Positions 13,101 to 27,322 of a stretch of DNA of 64,000 nucleotides are shown one piece after another. A program made the position numbers and the translations under genes. Position 1 is the stretch's first letter. Each line of letters begins with the position of its first letter. The notes under the pieces were generated by a model. It did not search any database. It saw nothing but the letters and a program-made list of their open reading frames with translations, and was not told the origin of the DNA. This DNA comes from Oxyruncus cristatus (Eukaryota > Chordata > Aves > Passeriformes > Cotingidae), in assembly GCA_013399855.1 (NCBI GenBank), contig VXAY01004336.1:740076-804075 (forward strand), written 5' to 3'.

Positions 13101-15734
13101 TGGTCATTCTCTAATCCTTGGCCTTCTTGAAGGACATCCATATATCTTCAAAAGATTAGAGTGAGGAAATTTCTGACACCAAGTATCCCACAGTGTAGAA
13201 AAAAAAATCACACGAAACAGAGTTTGTTAGTTGTTTGTACCATGATGTGGCAACCTGATAGCAACACGAGAAAGAGGTAACATGATTAGTAGGTGAGACC
13301 TCTCATGGACACCTATGTTTTGTCCATAAAAAGAAAGAGTGTATGGAGGCTGAGGAAATTAGGGAGCTTCAGAAAACTGCTGGAACAAAGACGAAAACTG
13401 GAGCAAAGGATCTGCCCAGCAAAACACAGTGGGGAAAGAGCAGGTCTGATTTTTATTTCTGTGTAATGAAGTAGGTTTGCTGGTTTGTGTTCTACAAGGA
13501 TCTGAGGATTTCGAGCCCTTCTGTATATTTGAGGAAATGTCATGGCTACTAATTTCTGCACTGTGGTCAGCATGGTATTCCCTTGCAGAATGCTCACAAA
13601 TGTTGTGCATACTATAGTCTTTACTTTTTTCACCTGAACAGTACAAATACTACATGCTGACACATCAAGCAAGCACAATTTCTGCTACGGTGCTTTTAAT
13701 GAGATGTAGAGGATGACTGAGGGTACAAAGCTCAGCAGTTTGCCAGAGTAGGTTCCAACTTTTTATGTGTCTAGGCTTCTGAAATGAAAGCCTTCATGTG
13801 GAGTTAGGCATGTAAGCACTCAGTGCGATCAAAGGGCAAGCTAGGTGTCTCAGAACAGCTTCCAGAGCAGTTAGCAACATGAGAGAGTTCAGGTAGTTAC
13901 TAGGAGAAGCTGAGGACAGAGATAAGCCTGAAGTCCTGCCCATCTCCATCCCTGTGACACGTAGTTCTGTCCTGCCAGGAGACACTCACTGACTCCCCTG
14001 GATTTTCTCCAAACCACTTTCTAAAAGCACTCAGGAGGGACCAATTCTTCTTCTCAGGTGACAGCAGCAGCAGCAACCTTCTTTCCAGAAAGTGGAAAAC
14101 CTGACTTCATTTTCTGCTGTTTCTGAAGAGGACATCAACCCATTGTTAGACCCCAAGGCACGATGTCCCAACCACAGGACTAATTGAAGACAGTGCCCTT
14201 GAAGGGAAGCTCTGACTCTGAAGAAATATTTAGGTAAAGCATGCAGGTGCCTTTGGGATTAGATCACATTATCATAGTATCTGACTCCTGTGTTGAACTT
14301 GGAAATTAGGCTGGACTGCAATCTAACACAATTTTCTACCTACATCTAATCTTCCCTTCCCAAACTGTGCAAAAATCAGTGTAATCTTCCTTTCAATTTT
14401 CAGGAGGAATGCTTTTTACAGTTTTGGCCAAAGAGCAGAACTTTTCAAGAGATCCCTTCACCTCCTTCTGAAATTAAAGCATTTACTAAAGCAATGTGGT
14501 GTGTTTGCCATCCTTTGTGTCTGTATCTAAGTGATTTAGAGAAGCAACACTGTGTTGTTGTCTGGTGGCTTTTCAACAGCTGGGCTTTACAACAGTGCAG
14601 ACAAATAGCTGAGAAGAATTCAGGCTTTTATAATACTATGAACACAATATTCAGAGATCAGAAATTACAAACGAATCTCCTTTTATTCCAGCAACTGTTT
14701 CCCTGAAATTCATATTTGATGGGGCTAGATAACTAGCACCAAGTCCTTAATCTAACTGTCCAAAACACTATTATGATTGTGCTGTACAGAGATTATATGT
14801 GGTGATAACCAGATCCAGACACTGAGAGAGGAAAATAAATTCTCATAAAACACTTTTTGGGACTAGTAAAGGAAGAAAAATACAACAGAAGTATAAAGAT
14901 AAAAGTGAAGAAGATTTAAAGCTAGGGTTTCATCCCAGAAAGGGTTTGTTCACTGACTTTAAATCATCTCACAAGCTACAGTTAGGTTAGGGAAAAATTA
15001 TCAGGAAAAAGTTGTCAAGTCACTAATTCTAGTAAGGGCATCTAAGACCCATTGGAGCACTCAGAGTGCACTCTGATAAATATGAAGTAAGTGTTTGGTT
15101 GTGTGTAAGGTTATTATGCTGTTAGACTCTCTAAATAAGGCTGCCTCTGGTTCTACTAATCAAATAGACCTTAGTGTGCTATCAACAGTCCTGCTAAAGA
15201 ATTATACTAAACAAACTCACACAGTCTTGTTCAACTGGGCTGAAAGATTATGTAGAGAGAAGATACCATTATGATCACTTAAGCTACTTTCTTGCCTGTG
15301 TGGTACAAGACTTTGATTTACACTCCCATGCAGGTGCAGGTGCAGTCCTGAGTGCCGAGCCATGAGCAGATGGCATAGGAGATGACTCCAGTACTAATTG
15401 CTTATCCCATGCAAATATAATATCTCCTGGCTTTGAGAAGCTGTCTGTGTGCAGGAGAAGGTGGGTTTTCCTCTCCTGCCAAACAGTGAAATAAATACAC
15501 CATATTGGAAGAATGTTGAGGCTAGGATTTGACTCAGGGATCAGCGTTTAAATCTTGACCTTTAGACTTAATTCTACTGGTTCCTGCCTGTAATGAAAAA
15601 CACTTTAAAGACATCTGATCTTAACTTAGATATTTCTAAATGACTTCATCATGGACTTTGGCAAACAAAGTCTTTAACTAACACAGAGTGTGTGTGTCCT
15701 CAATTTCTCAATGTTGGGTATTTTCATGCATCTA
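7133..15734. other. Intergenic, nothing recognised
   Basis: No coding exon, RNA gene or transposon was recognised. A short CA run lies near 12486-12498. The longest open frames (7116-7574 plus, 13313-13678 minus) have no recognisable domain and no supporting splice or codon evidence. Confidence 0.65.
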
Positions 15735-17000
15735 CATCCAGATTAAAGAATGCCCTATTCTAACCTATATTCCCCTTGCAGTTATTTGTAGACTGTAACC
15801 AAATGCATCCTCCTAACTGCTCCATGTTAAGCTAAACAGACAGAGCTCTTGCATTTTGTCTCTCTCTCTCCAAGGTATGTTTACTTGTCCTTCTGTATCT
15901 GTCATGACTGTTCCCTGAAACCTCTCCAAATTGCAATATTTCCCTCAAGCTGCAGAGAAAACATTAGCGCAGGATTACAGTAAAAGTCAAATTCATGCCA
16001 AATGAAGAGGGAATATATTTTTTCAGCTCTCAAGATCACTCTGTTTACAGTCCAAGGATCACATCAGCACTGCAGCCCACTGCCACACAATAAGCACTTG
16101 TATTGAGCTGAATTATTTTTTCACTACTTGGTGACTCCCTTTGCACAAAGAAGGCTAACATGAGTGATATTGTATGTGACTGTCTGAAAAAGAAAAAATT
16201 TCCTTACACTGAGCAGCTGAACCCTTCCTCTTCATCACTCACCTTTTCCCACAGTCTCCCCGACATCTGCAAAACCGATCAGCAATGATAAGAGGCATGA
16301 AATATTTCCAGATCTGCTCCCACTGGGAAGAAATAACTCTGACCAACATGTTCCCCACATTTGCAAGGACTGCCTAGTAAGTTTTTTGTCAGTTATATGT
16401 GCCATGCTACTTTTTATCATCCGGCTTTCACCCTGAATGCTGTGCTGAACTTCGTCAAAAACTTTTAAAAGTCAAGCACCATTAAACTTATCGTCCAGCT
16501 TCCCTGAAAAAAACCTATCAGGTTGGTCAGACAGGATCTGGTTTCCATTTGTGCATGTGAATTGATGTTAACTAGGTTAGTACTGTATTAGCACTTTAAA
16601 GGAACCATAGCACTATTATCTATTAGCACTTCGGTTCACTTATTCTACATCAGCTGTTTATTATTTGCATAGGAAGGGGACGATGAGCCTGTAATTGCCT
16701 GGACTGTTACCTCTTACCTGTTAAAATACAGTGGTAAGTATTAAAATTGTCTAATGGAGTTTTTTTAGTGCTTCAAGACTGACTAAATCTCAGCATTAAT
16801 GTTTGTTGAGTTGCTTTGCCAGCTCTGTTAAAACTCATGGGTGCAAGATGATCAGATTGCTGGTTTAAAACTACATTCTTTCACAGCTGTTCTCTAAGAT
16901 ATTCTTCAGTTGCAACTGGAGAGTACATATTTGGCATTGACATCTTCTACACTATATCCTGTACATACATATAAATAGAAATGTTTCCCCTTTTTTACAG
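15735..17000 (-). mobile_element. Ancient CR1/L3-like LINE relic, antisense
   Basis: Read on the minus strand this is ORF2 of an old CR1/L3-type LINE. On the plus strand, in 3' to 5' element order: CTAAACAGACAGAGCTCTTG near 15832, TGTTTACAGTCCAAGGATCA near 16042, CATCTGCAAAACCGATCAGC near 16264, TATATGTGCCATGCTACTTT near 16395, CTATCAGGTTGGTCAGACAG near 16516, GAGCCTGTAATTGCCTGG near 16686 and AAAACTCATGGGTGCAAGAT near 16830. The blocks keep the expected order and rough spacing over 1.2 kb. No frame is open. The match is from memory of L3/CR1 consensus patterns. Confidence 0.75.
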
Positions 17001-18637
17001 TATTATTGTCCTGTCATAATTTAACATTTTTGCATTTCGGAAAGAATACTGTTATTCTTTAATTTACGATTATTTCAAAAATCCACATTTATAATTAATA
17101 TTTATTATTAACAGTTTCTCCTTTCTCTCAATACCTAGACAATTTTAATCCCTTCTTTAAACAAGTTTGACTGAGTTAGGCTTTTCTTTTTCAGTTGGAA
17201 AATGGGGGTTCTAGGCTATTGCATACAATGTTCATAATCATTTAATAGTAGTAATTCATACCAGTCATTTACTACAATTTTTTTGTACAAATTTTTGGAA
17301 ATTACTTAGTTCTGTATGTCTGGCTTCCTCAAACTGTACATTTACACAGTTGTGCAGTACAACAAATAGGCAATGCACAATATAACAAATTATTTGGATC
17401 TTCTTCGATGGCCTTAAAATCAGAAGAATTTGGAGGGAGTCAAGAAGGCAAATAGAAGTATCTTAGGTTCGACATAATGAACGAAAGTGGACCAGTGCAT
17501 CCATGTGAGAGGTGAGTATATTTAAAAGAATGTAAATTTGAAAGCAGTTTTTGCACTTTGACTGGATATTTCTTGATCATAATTAGTTTCAGTGATGGAA
17601 GTTCTGAATGAAGCTGAATGCCTTTTCAGAACTGAAAAATATCTTCAGTAAAGCTTTTCAAAATAACTCCCAACTCAGTACCAATATTGCCTCTGGGAAG
17701 AGGTCATCTAGTCATTACATGATCAGACCATTAGTGTCGAAGATTTGCTCACTGTAGAGAAGGAATTGTGGTTATCACCATTTATAGTGATCAACCCACG
17801 GAATACAGAAATGTAAATTAGAGTATTCGTGAGCATGAAATAATGACGTTGTTCATCAATTACATGTTTTCTACCTCTTTGGGTGTTGTTTATTTGACTT
17901 TGCTTAGTCCAATTTTAATCACTTAACCTGCAGTTTTCTCACAAAGAAATGATGTCTACAAGCAAGTAATTTCTCTTTAGCTTACATAACTCTTCTGCAA
18001 TCTGCTTGACACCAAAAGAAGTTATTTTTTTCCTTTGTGCTCCTCAAAGCACAAAAATGAAACTATTTCAATGTTTATTTGTTTCAATATTTGCAGCTGG
18101 GCAGATGCTTGGGGTTTTCCCTGTAGTTTTGTGTACAGGGAAACAATTTTCTTTTTGGTGATGAAGGGGAGAAAGCAGTAAAATTGCTTTGGCCAATACT
18201 TTTCATGTATACAGAAATAAGACACATTTTATATGTATATATGCATATATATGTGCATACACGTAAGTATGCCTACATATTTATGTATAAGGATGTGTAC
18301 ACATATACACACACATACACACACACATATATGTATCTTTATATATACAGAATTAATCCTTATTCTTCTGCTACAACTTTACATTACAACAAACAAAAAA
18401 CCCAAGCAGGTTCTTCTTCAAATAGGTGCTTCAGGATCTATATCTGGCACCATGGACTCCACAACCATGTGCAAACGCTGTATCATATTAAAAACAGCAG
18501 TAAACAATCAGAAATGAAATCCACTATAAAAGATTTCATCTACTAAATTAAAGTTACTATTTTTCATCCAGATGTCTCATGGACTATGGACTTATAAATG
18601 GAGTCTCTTTCTAGAAGGTAGGAGAATAGACCAGTGA
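17001..18637. other. AT-rich intergenic stretch
   Basis: It holds an AT/CA microsatellite at about 18230-18350. No gene was recognised. Confidence 0.7.
18230..18350. repeat. Compound TA/CA microsatellite
   Basis: Alternating purine-pyrimidine sequence changes from TATATGCATATATATG to ACACACATACACACACACAT and back to TATATG. Any reading frame through it is low complexity. Confidence 0.9.
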
Positions 18638-18772
18638 GAAGATATTTAAAACCCATCTGGGCCCGGTCTTGGGCAACCTGTTCTAGTCAGCCCTGCTTGA
18701 GCATAGGGGTTTGGACTGGACAGTCTCCAGAGGTGTTTTCCTAACTCATCCAGCCTTGTTATTCTGTTATCC
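18638..18772 (+). mobile_element. CR1 3'-end fragment (short)
   Basis: About 135 bases of CR1 tail: CTTGGGCAACCTGTTCTAGT, CCTGCTTGAGCATAGGGGTT, TGGACTGGACAGTCTCCAGA and a degraded terminal TTATTCTGTTAT. Confidence 0.85.
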
Positions 18773-21700
18773 ATTCTTTCCTGAACAGGAAAAAAGCTGT
18801 CTCTTAGACAAGTTTTAGGGGTTTTCTATCAGTCTTGGGCTCCAGCAAGCCACCAGAAGAGATGAGACAGAACAGTAGCCTGAATGGGTGAAGGTCCAGA
18901 AAAGAGTCAGAGAAGGAGAAACCTCGTAGCGTATTACATTTTTTGTTAAATATAACTATGACTCCAATTATTAAACATGAGAAGGGCAGACAATGAGGGA
19001 GAAAATACAAGATTAAAGATTTGGGATCCTCTTGAAATCTAACACAAAATCCCAGCTAGTAGCATGAGTATTGAGCCTTTATATATCTTGATTTTTTCTC
19101 CAAGATAAGTTTTTCTACACAGACAAAGATCCTTGACCTCTTTTTATCAAGAACTAGTCTGGACAATGAAAACATTGTCAGTATTTTCTCTGTTCAGGCA
19201 AAATAGCAAGCAGCAAAATTGCACAACACTGCCATGTTACCCTAAAATCAAAACAGGCAACACAGGAGAGCGCATTTTCTCTGTGCCTTACCTCTGGAGA
19301 GTACTAGCCAACCTTCCCTTTATACTCACAGTGCTGCTGATAGTTTGCATCACACTGCAGATCGTTGATATGTCTGAGCCATGCACTCACAGCAGTCTTT
19401 CTCCCAGTTCTTTGCCAGACCAGTGCATCCTTGGTCTCAGATGAGACAGCTGCACTACTGTTATATAGTTTTGTCACTATTGTCACCAGTGCAGTTGCAG
19501 GACCTATAGGCTATTGTTTTATTAATTATCGCATCATTTTTACTGACACTTAGGGCCAGGCTTGCAGTGTACACCTTGAATTGGTATTAATGGATGCTCT
19601 CACTAACTTCAGTTTTAGATGACAGCATGAGACAAGCAAATGAAAAGTGCTGTAGGACCTGTGAAACTTTAAATATGGGCTTAGGTCTCTGCCTAACCAG
19701 CAAAGCCCTACAGCACATGTGAGCATGTCTGGCTTCATTCAGTGAGTATTAGAATAAAGGTACAAACACTCCAAAAGATGCTGAAGGTCACATTTTGGCA
19801 AGGAGATCCAGCTCACACTTTGAAAGAGATAAGAATGGAGTATGGTGAAAGATGAGGAGACAAGGAGTCTTTGCTGACACATACAAATACAGGAAAGAGG
19901 AGGTGACAGCTAAGGTAATTATTGAGAATGGAGAGCAGGGGTGGCATTTGCAGGCTGGAAAAACAAAGATCACAGGACAGCGAGTAGAATCCCCTACTCT
20001 TCTTGCTGCAGGTCCCTGTATTGCTAATTAAAGAAAAGAGGCTTCATAGTGGGTTTTATAGGTCCGATTTCTGAAGTGAAAAGTGTGATTTTAACGTTCT
20101 GTGGGGATGAACTAGAATTAAGTTGTGACAGCAGTGGTGAGCCGTGCAGGGGAAGGAAGGGCTGGCAGTGGCAACACTGTTATCTGCCATAGTACAACAG
20201 TGGGGCTTCCCAGAACTGAGACATTAAATCAAGGGTTAAAAAAGTCCTACCTGTCCACCTGTGACTATGACGGTCTGGGATCTTGAGGTCTGTGAGACCT
20301 GTCTGACAGTTTCAGACTATGCAGGACTTCCCCGTAGTGCCTTTAGCAGAACGACCTTATCATACAGTCCTAAAGTCTGGACTCATCTCTTCAGTATTCA
20401 CCTACAGACTTTGACTCTGGATTGATTGCAGACCTGACATATTTTTGAATAGGAATGGTTGAATCATGATTTAAGGTAGTTGTTGAAACAGTGGTTATAA
20501 AGCTTGCTATTTTCTGTGATTGTCATTAACTTATTCATTAGGGTTTTATGTATTCTTCAAGGGTTTTATCTTATAAAAGAAGACTGAAATGTAGTGATAT
20601 TAATACAAAACTATGACAAGCACCCAGTTTTTCTCTATTTCAAAATATAAGATATTATATGATGTAATTAATGGCAGTTAGATGAAGAACAAACTCAAGG
20701 AAGTATTATTTCATGCAAAGTGTGGGATTTACAGCCCCAAGAGACTTTTTGAGTGAAATAGTGAGTTGAGTGATTGGATTTTAAAAAGATCTAGATAATT
20801 ATGTAACCATTAGCATTTATAATTATGCTAAGATAATTAAGTATAATGAAGCCTCATGTTTCTTGATATAAACAGATTACTTACATAAGTCAGGAAGGAA
20901 TATGTTTTAGGAAATCAACATTTCACAACTGGCCAGGTGTATTTTGGTTTTGTTGTACAGACTTTTTTTAAAGTTTTACAATCAGACGATGAACACATCT
21001 GTAAGCAGAATGATAGATTGAATGGGGTAGCCATCTACTTTACGGTAGAATACTCTATTTCCTAGCCAGTTGAAGATAATAAGTTTCACTATTTGTGAAA
21101 CTCTTTATAAGTGTTCAAAATTGACTATTCAGAATTGTCACAGAGGAAATCCTATTTGGAGGTATGTCAGCAACCTTATCTGCAACATCAGCTTCTTGTT
21201 GCTTTTTCACATGCAGGAATTTCATTGATGGACAATGTAGTCTCAGAAGTCAGATGCTTTTCAAAGGAAATGTCATTGATCTAATAGAGGGCAGGTGTTT
21301 GGCAGAAGACAAAAAGTTGCTGCATGAGTATTTTTAACATTGACAAGATTAAAAAGGGGTTTTTTTCTTAATAAGAAAGTGAGAATCAGAGGTATGCCAC
21401 TGCTGTATATGAAGTTGAAATCTGTGTAACTGTATGGCCCAGCCTGTTTCTTATTTATTCATTCATTTTAAATAAGACAGTTACAACATTTTTCTGCTGA
21501 ATGTCTTTGCTTACAAGTTGCATGCCTGATTTATATAACCCTGCACATTGTATAGACATTCAGAGTACCTCAGAGGGAATGTGGTTTGACTGAAATACCA
21601 TTCTACTTTGTCTGTGTTTGGCATTTGCTTTCACATCATATCATCGCAAAAACCAAACCTGATACAGCCTAGGTATTTCTTACCTGTTTTGTCCATTATT

Positions 21701-24700
21701 TGATAAGCAGTGCTGTTTTGCAAAGGTTGAGTGGTTTGTTGTTCTGAAAGAAGATGTACTTAACTACTGAAGAGAAGTTTAAAAATTAGCTGGAAGTCAA
21801 TAAACGTGGCATATATACCTGGTTCAAACAAAGCCTTTCTGTGTTGGCAAGTTATGCAATGCTTCAGTATGTTACTTTCCCTGGCTGTAATGCAATAGCA
21901 GCATTTATTGGAACCACTCTGAAACTGCAAAGATTTATAAAGCTCCTTGAGACCTGCCTGTCAAATGTTTAAAGGATAATGGTTAGACATTGAGAACTGT
22001 GGATACTTTTATTGAAAAATAACCTAAAAAACAACCCCAGCAGCACACCCAGTGCACTCCAATCACTGACAGGCATTCAGCCCATATGACCAGAATAGAA
22101 TAAGCCCAAACTAACACCTTCTGAAATGTACATAATAAAAATGCCTGCAGATCCACTTCTATTCATCTGAATATTTGCTAAGGTAAGCATAGCCAAAGAG
22201 CTTTTCAGGTCAAAGGACAAACCGTTATTTCAAAGAATAAATAAATGCAAGAACCCTTTTTGAACAAGCAAGGTATGTAAAACAAACATCATTATAAAAC
22301 TCAATAGTTGAAGTTTCTGCTTAGACTTTTTTCCAAGCGGAGGCTGGCACAGAAGATGTTGCTATCAATTGCATATGCATGCATATATATACATATATAT
22401 CCATGTATGGACACAATGAACTGTTCTAAGACCTGAATGGAAAAGTTACATTCCCATGACAATGGACCATAGTAGTTTATTCCTGTAACTAGAGCTAGGG
22501 TACTAGTAACTGGACAGATTTCCCACTTCATTTGCAGTGGCTATTGAAAACCGTAGATCAGATTTCACCTCCCTTGTTTCCTTCAGGAATTGCTCTTATC
22601 TAGTGAACATCCTGCAACTCTGTTAGTCGAGCCTCATCCAAGCAATCCCTTACCCAGTCTGCAACCTGAGGAGATGTTCCCCTACATCTAATTGATGTCA
22701 TACGTATGCTGGTGGCATCAACTTTTGAGAATATTCCTATGTTTATCTGCCTGTATATCAATCTATCACTATTAAACATTTCATAGCACTGTAGTGTCTG
22801 TAACTCTGTAATACATGAGCAAAAATTCAACTCTAATTTCTATGTACTCTTGAAGAAAAGGGAACCTGCAGACATTTTGTTAGGTCCAATGATTATTAGT
22901 GTCAAAGCACCTGATGGGCCAGAATAGGTTGAGATGGACTTCCCTTGCTCCTAAAGAAAAAAATTTATTATTCTGCAGTCATGAAATAGTGCTTTCTAGT
23001 CCTCATAAAGTCCCTTGGAAGTTTCAGAAAAGTAACATACTACTGAAGTATCAACAGACAGGATCTTTGAAGACTCGTTTCCTGTTAAGCTGTCTCAGCT
23101 TCAGCCTGCCAACTGAGTCAGCCCAGCTTGGGTTATATTTCACTCACTTTTCCAAAATCCACTACTGCTGAGTCCTGGATTATCCCTGTCTAAAAATTCA
23201 GTCCCCCTGTGTCTGAAGGTGAAATTTGGTTTAGCAGCAAGAAGGTGTTAACACAACCGCACCGTGGAGATTAACATTACAGCAAATCCTCAAAAGAACC
23301 AGAAATATTCAACACACTCAAGATATCTATTTTTGATGAAAGCTTCAAGAAAGTAATAAAAGAATGGAGTTTTATAGTAGGTCAGTTATTAATTTTCTTG
23401 GAACACCAACAAGAGCTTGGCAAGAAGCAACGTCTGCAATACAATTTTTTACTTTTTATGTAATAAGAAGTTCCGTATGCCATTTAACTTTCTCTGCTCC
23501 AACAACGTATTTATTGTTTCACCTGCTTTGAACTAGGAACTGTGATCTCATTAATAAAAGGTTAGAAACAGTGTTTCGTTTCATTGTAGTTGCTTTAATA
23601 TATACTACCGCCTCTGTTGAGTTGGTGTGTGTGAAGTCCCCCTTCGCTAATGGTGATTCTGGAAGTGTTTTGAGAGAGAGTCTGAAAATTTTTTAAAGAA
23701 CCAGTGACTCTATCATCGCTCCAGGCATTTGAAGTAATCTCATTTAAGATCCAGTCATTTAAAACAAAATCACCAGAAGTATATACTAGATGTAAATGGA
23801 TATAATGCTGAGTAAGTAAAGCAACTCAATTAAAAGACATGATTTGACAGAGGATGGTCAGCTATGATGTCTGTTACACTACCCTTTGATCCATAAGGGT
23901 AAAACAGAACAAAACATTGTATTTGTCGGCTACAGACTGCTCAGCTCACATAAGTCACACTTAGAGAAGACGTTCATGCTGTGGAATTACTACCTTCTCT
24001 ATTTACTCTGTCAGATCTACCTGAGGTAGCCTGGGGAGGAAAAGATTGTGCATCAGCTGCTAGACAGTATTCCAAGCAAATGGCTGTGTAAAGTGAACTG
24101 GACTTGCTTACCCAAGGTTCCAGACACATATTTCACTGGTATCTAAACTTCATCAATCTATGAATACATAGTCATTGGGTTTTAAAATTTTCCCATCTGA
24201 GCTCAAATGTTTCACACTAATACTTCTGTTAGTGTAAGAAATCGAAGCAGCAAAGAAAAAAGAAAAACAAACCTTTTCCCTAAAGCCTCTCACAGAGCTA
24301 TCATTACAGCTTCAGACACAGCAACAAAACAAACTGAGATATGTTTGGAATCACTGACTTAATATCTGCAGTATGTGCGCTCAAGTATGGGTGCTAGTCA
24401 TGCATGTGCATAATCATGTTAAAACTGTGAACCCATGAGCCTAAGCTCAGGCTCAAAGCACAGTTTTCTGAAATGACTTGGACAACACAGGCAAGAGCTT
24501 TTCCTGAGTAGTTTCTAGTTCTTCTACATCATATTCTCATATACTGTATTAGGGCATGAAGAAGAGAAATATGATTAAGGTATTTCAAGCCTGACATGAA
24601 TATTTTTCCAGTGGAGAGGGTTTTGATAATGTAGCTTTGTGGACTGAATTTGGAATTTGCTTTGCCTCTGTAAATGGGCTTCTAATGCTGGCAGAATCAA

Positions 24701-27164
24701 GGCCTGAGAAGCAAACTATAAATATATTTCAAGGGAATGACATATCTGTAGTACAGTAAAACTATTAGGCTACTGAATGTCTGTTTTGAATTACATCAAA
24801 TCACCTGAAAACCATATGGCAAATGGAAATTTTTGAAGTTAACACTTACTGATATGAAGGAAGATTTTATTTTTTTTTAGCTAAACCTATATATGTAAAT
24901 TCACTTGCTTTCAACTTTTTGTAATCAATAACCAGAGGCCAAATGCAATCTGCTACAAATATATTATCTGCAGAATAGTGAGCAATCTTCCAGTGGAGAG
25001 GCCTGTCTGCATTTTTTAAAATGAATAAAGGCCCAGTCACCTAGACAGTATCACCAATTCTTCTCAAATTCACTGGAGGAGCCAGGACTAAGAATCTTAA
25101 ATTTAGATGCTAACTAGGGACTTAGGTGCCAGTATTTTAAAAATTCATCTATTTGTCTGTCCCTAAGAGGAGAAAGTCTATTAGGAATTTTAATTTCCCT
25201 ATGCACTTTCCCATGTACATTCCATGCTTTCTGTGGGTTGCAGATGGAAAGAGCAGACAGCAGTCCTAAGAAAAGTTTTCTTGGAATGTGGCAGAAGATC
25301 TTTGATAAAATGTCAAATATAATCTTGTCATTTTCTAAACACATTTACACATATACATGCAACAATTAGCCAAATTATTGTACAAAACAGTTGTCTAACA
25401 TACCTAGTGAGCCTTTGCCTTTGTCCTAACACTGACAGAATGTGACTTTCACTTTGTATTGATGTCAACATCATTTCATCCAACTTGCACAAATGGAGAG
25501 CAGTCCCATAGTCTCAGACTGAATCCCAATTTCAAAGAAAATCTGACCCTTCTAGACTAGAATGTCCATCACAATAGAAACTCATTTAAAGTTTGCATTT
25601 TATCTTAAGGCCATTCTAAACATATACTTCTCATTCCTGGGATGTTTTTTGCCTCTCCAGGCCCAGGATTTGTAATTTTTTTTCAGCTGTGCTTGAAGTG
25701 GATTTTCTATAGTGAGTCTTGAGCAGTCTGTCTCAAGAATATTTACTCTCAATAACATGAATATGTGGGTGCTGTAGTGCACAGATCAGCACTAAATACA
25801 CATTTAAGGCAATAAGAATTGTGTGAGGATAGCTGAGTAATGATTACCTGAACTTAAATGTGCTGGTACCTAACGTTTTCAAAAATAGCCATCTCTCCCC
25901 TGGAAGATGCTTTTCCTGTTTTTTTTTTTTCCTTTCTAACTTATATAAGAAAGAGCACTGGTCTCCTAGAACTACCACTTCATTTATTATTCATATTCTT
26001 ACTTTAACCCAGTGAGAAAAGAGTAATGGAAAAGTTTGTATTATGCATTCTGTCCAATAAAACATGGAGCTTTATTATTGCTGGGTTCTGGTTTGCTAGG
26101 CATAATACAGCATATCAATGAGTTGCACTTGTTAAAAATTTAGGAATTTTTTTAAGGGGTATTTTTTAAAAGAATTACTGTAATGGAAAGCACATGCCAC
26201 ATTTATACTTTGATATTGTGGCTTATTTTTATATCCTTACATTAACGTGCTTACCTAAACCATGTGCAGGATAAAGGCGTTTCTTATGCCTGTACCTGAT
26301 GTGTTCTGTGAGGTGGCATTTCAGTTCACAGAAATGTTACTCGACAACACTAGCAATCATTATTTGTCCCTGCTACTGCAGTGACTGTGACTATGGCTGA
26401 AATGCCAAATAACACCTGTTCAGGGACCATTCTCTGGCCCTAAAGTGAAGTGGCCTGGCCTGATCCTCTCTACACTATATATCTCCTGTCCTTCAGGTCT
26501 CCTTCAAGCCACTGTCCTACCCGTGAGGCTCTTAACATACGATTATCATTGTATGTGTGTGTGCTCACCATGTTCACAGTAATACAGAAGTGCACTGCAG
26601 ATTACCAAAGCAGTGTTTTTGCTGCCTGAAAGTTAAATTAGGCTTGTGCACCTTGGGTTTTATATGCCAATATGTCTGAGGTAAAAAAGCTGTTAAAAAC
26701 CCCAAATCTGACTCTGGTCATTTTGGCAGAGTATGCCATAATATGCCAGTTGGCACAGGATAAAATCATGCCAGCAGGCTGCTGAATAATCACGCAGTGT
26801 GGTTGATCAGAGCATGAGTTTCCTTCATGACTCCTGTTACACAGATGGGTAGATGTGTATTAAACACTTCCATGGCTTCCAGTGGTTGAAGAATGCAGCA
26901 TTTGGAGGTGTGTGCTTATCTGGGTAAGTACAACCTCTGCTCAGTTTTCCAAATGAGGCTATTAACTCTGATTTAATTGTTTTTGATTTCCACTGGTGAC
27001 TGAAAGTCAAAACTCCTGTTTTGCCATGTTTAACCCATGATAGTAGGAAAGCGACACTTTTTTTCATCTCTGAATTCCGAGGCTATATACAGTCTCATAG
27101 AGACGCCCAATCCGTGATCCACGACCTGGCAAGTCAGTTCATCTTGCCTGTATAACAGTTACAG
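18773..27164. other. Intergenic, nothing recognised
   Basis: An AT-rich tract of 8.4 kb without a recognised exon or transposon. A small TA/TG microsatellite lies at about 22370-22403. Confidence 0.65.
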
Positions 27165-27322
27165 GGATGTACTTGAGTCACCGTCCCTGGAGCTATTTGA
27201 AACACTTGTAGATGGGACACTCATGGACGTGGTTTAGTTCTGGATTGGGCAGCGTTAGGCTAATTGGTTGTACTTGATGACCTTAGAATCTTTTCCAACC
27301 TAAATGATTCTATGATTCTATA
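27165..27322 (+). mobile_element. CR1 3'-end fragment
   Basis: A diverged CR1 tail. Landmarks are GTCACCGTCCCTGGAGCTAT, TTGTACTTGATGACCTTAGA, CTTTTCCAACCTAAATGATT and a terminal CTATGATTCTATAAT. Confidence 0.88.

Noticed and set aside
13313..13678. Open frame of 121 codons on the minus strand
   Set aside because: No recognisable domain, biased composition and no flanking splice sites or promoter. In AT-rich intergenic sequence a frame this long is expected by chance.
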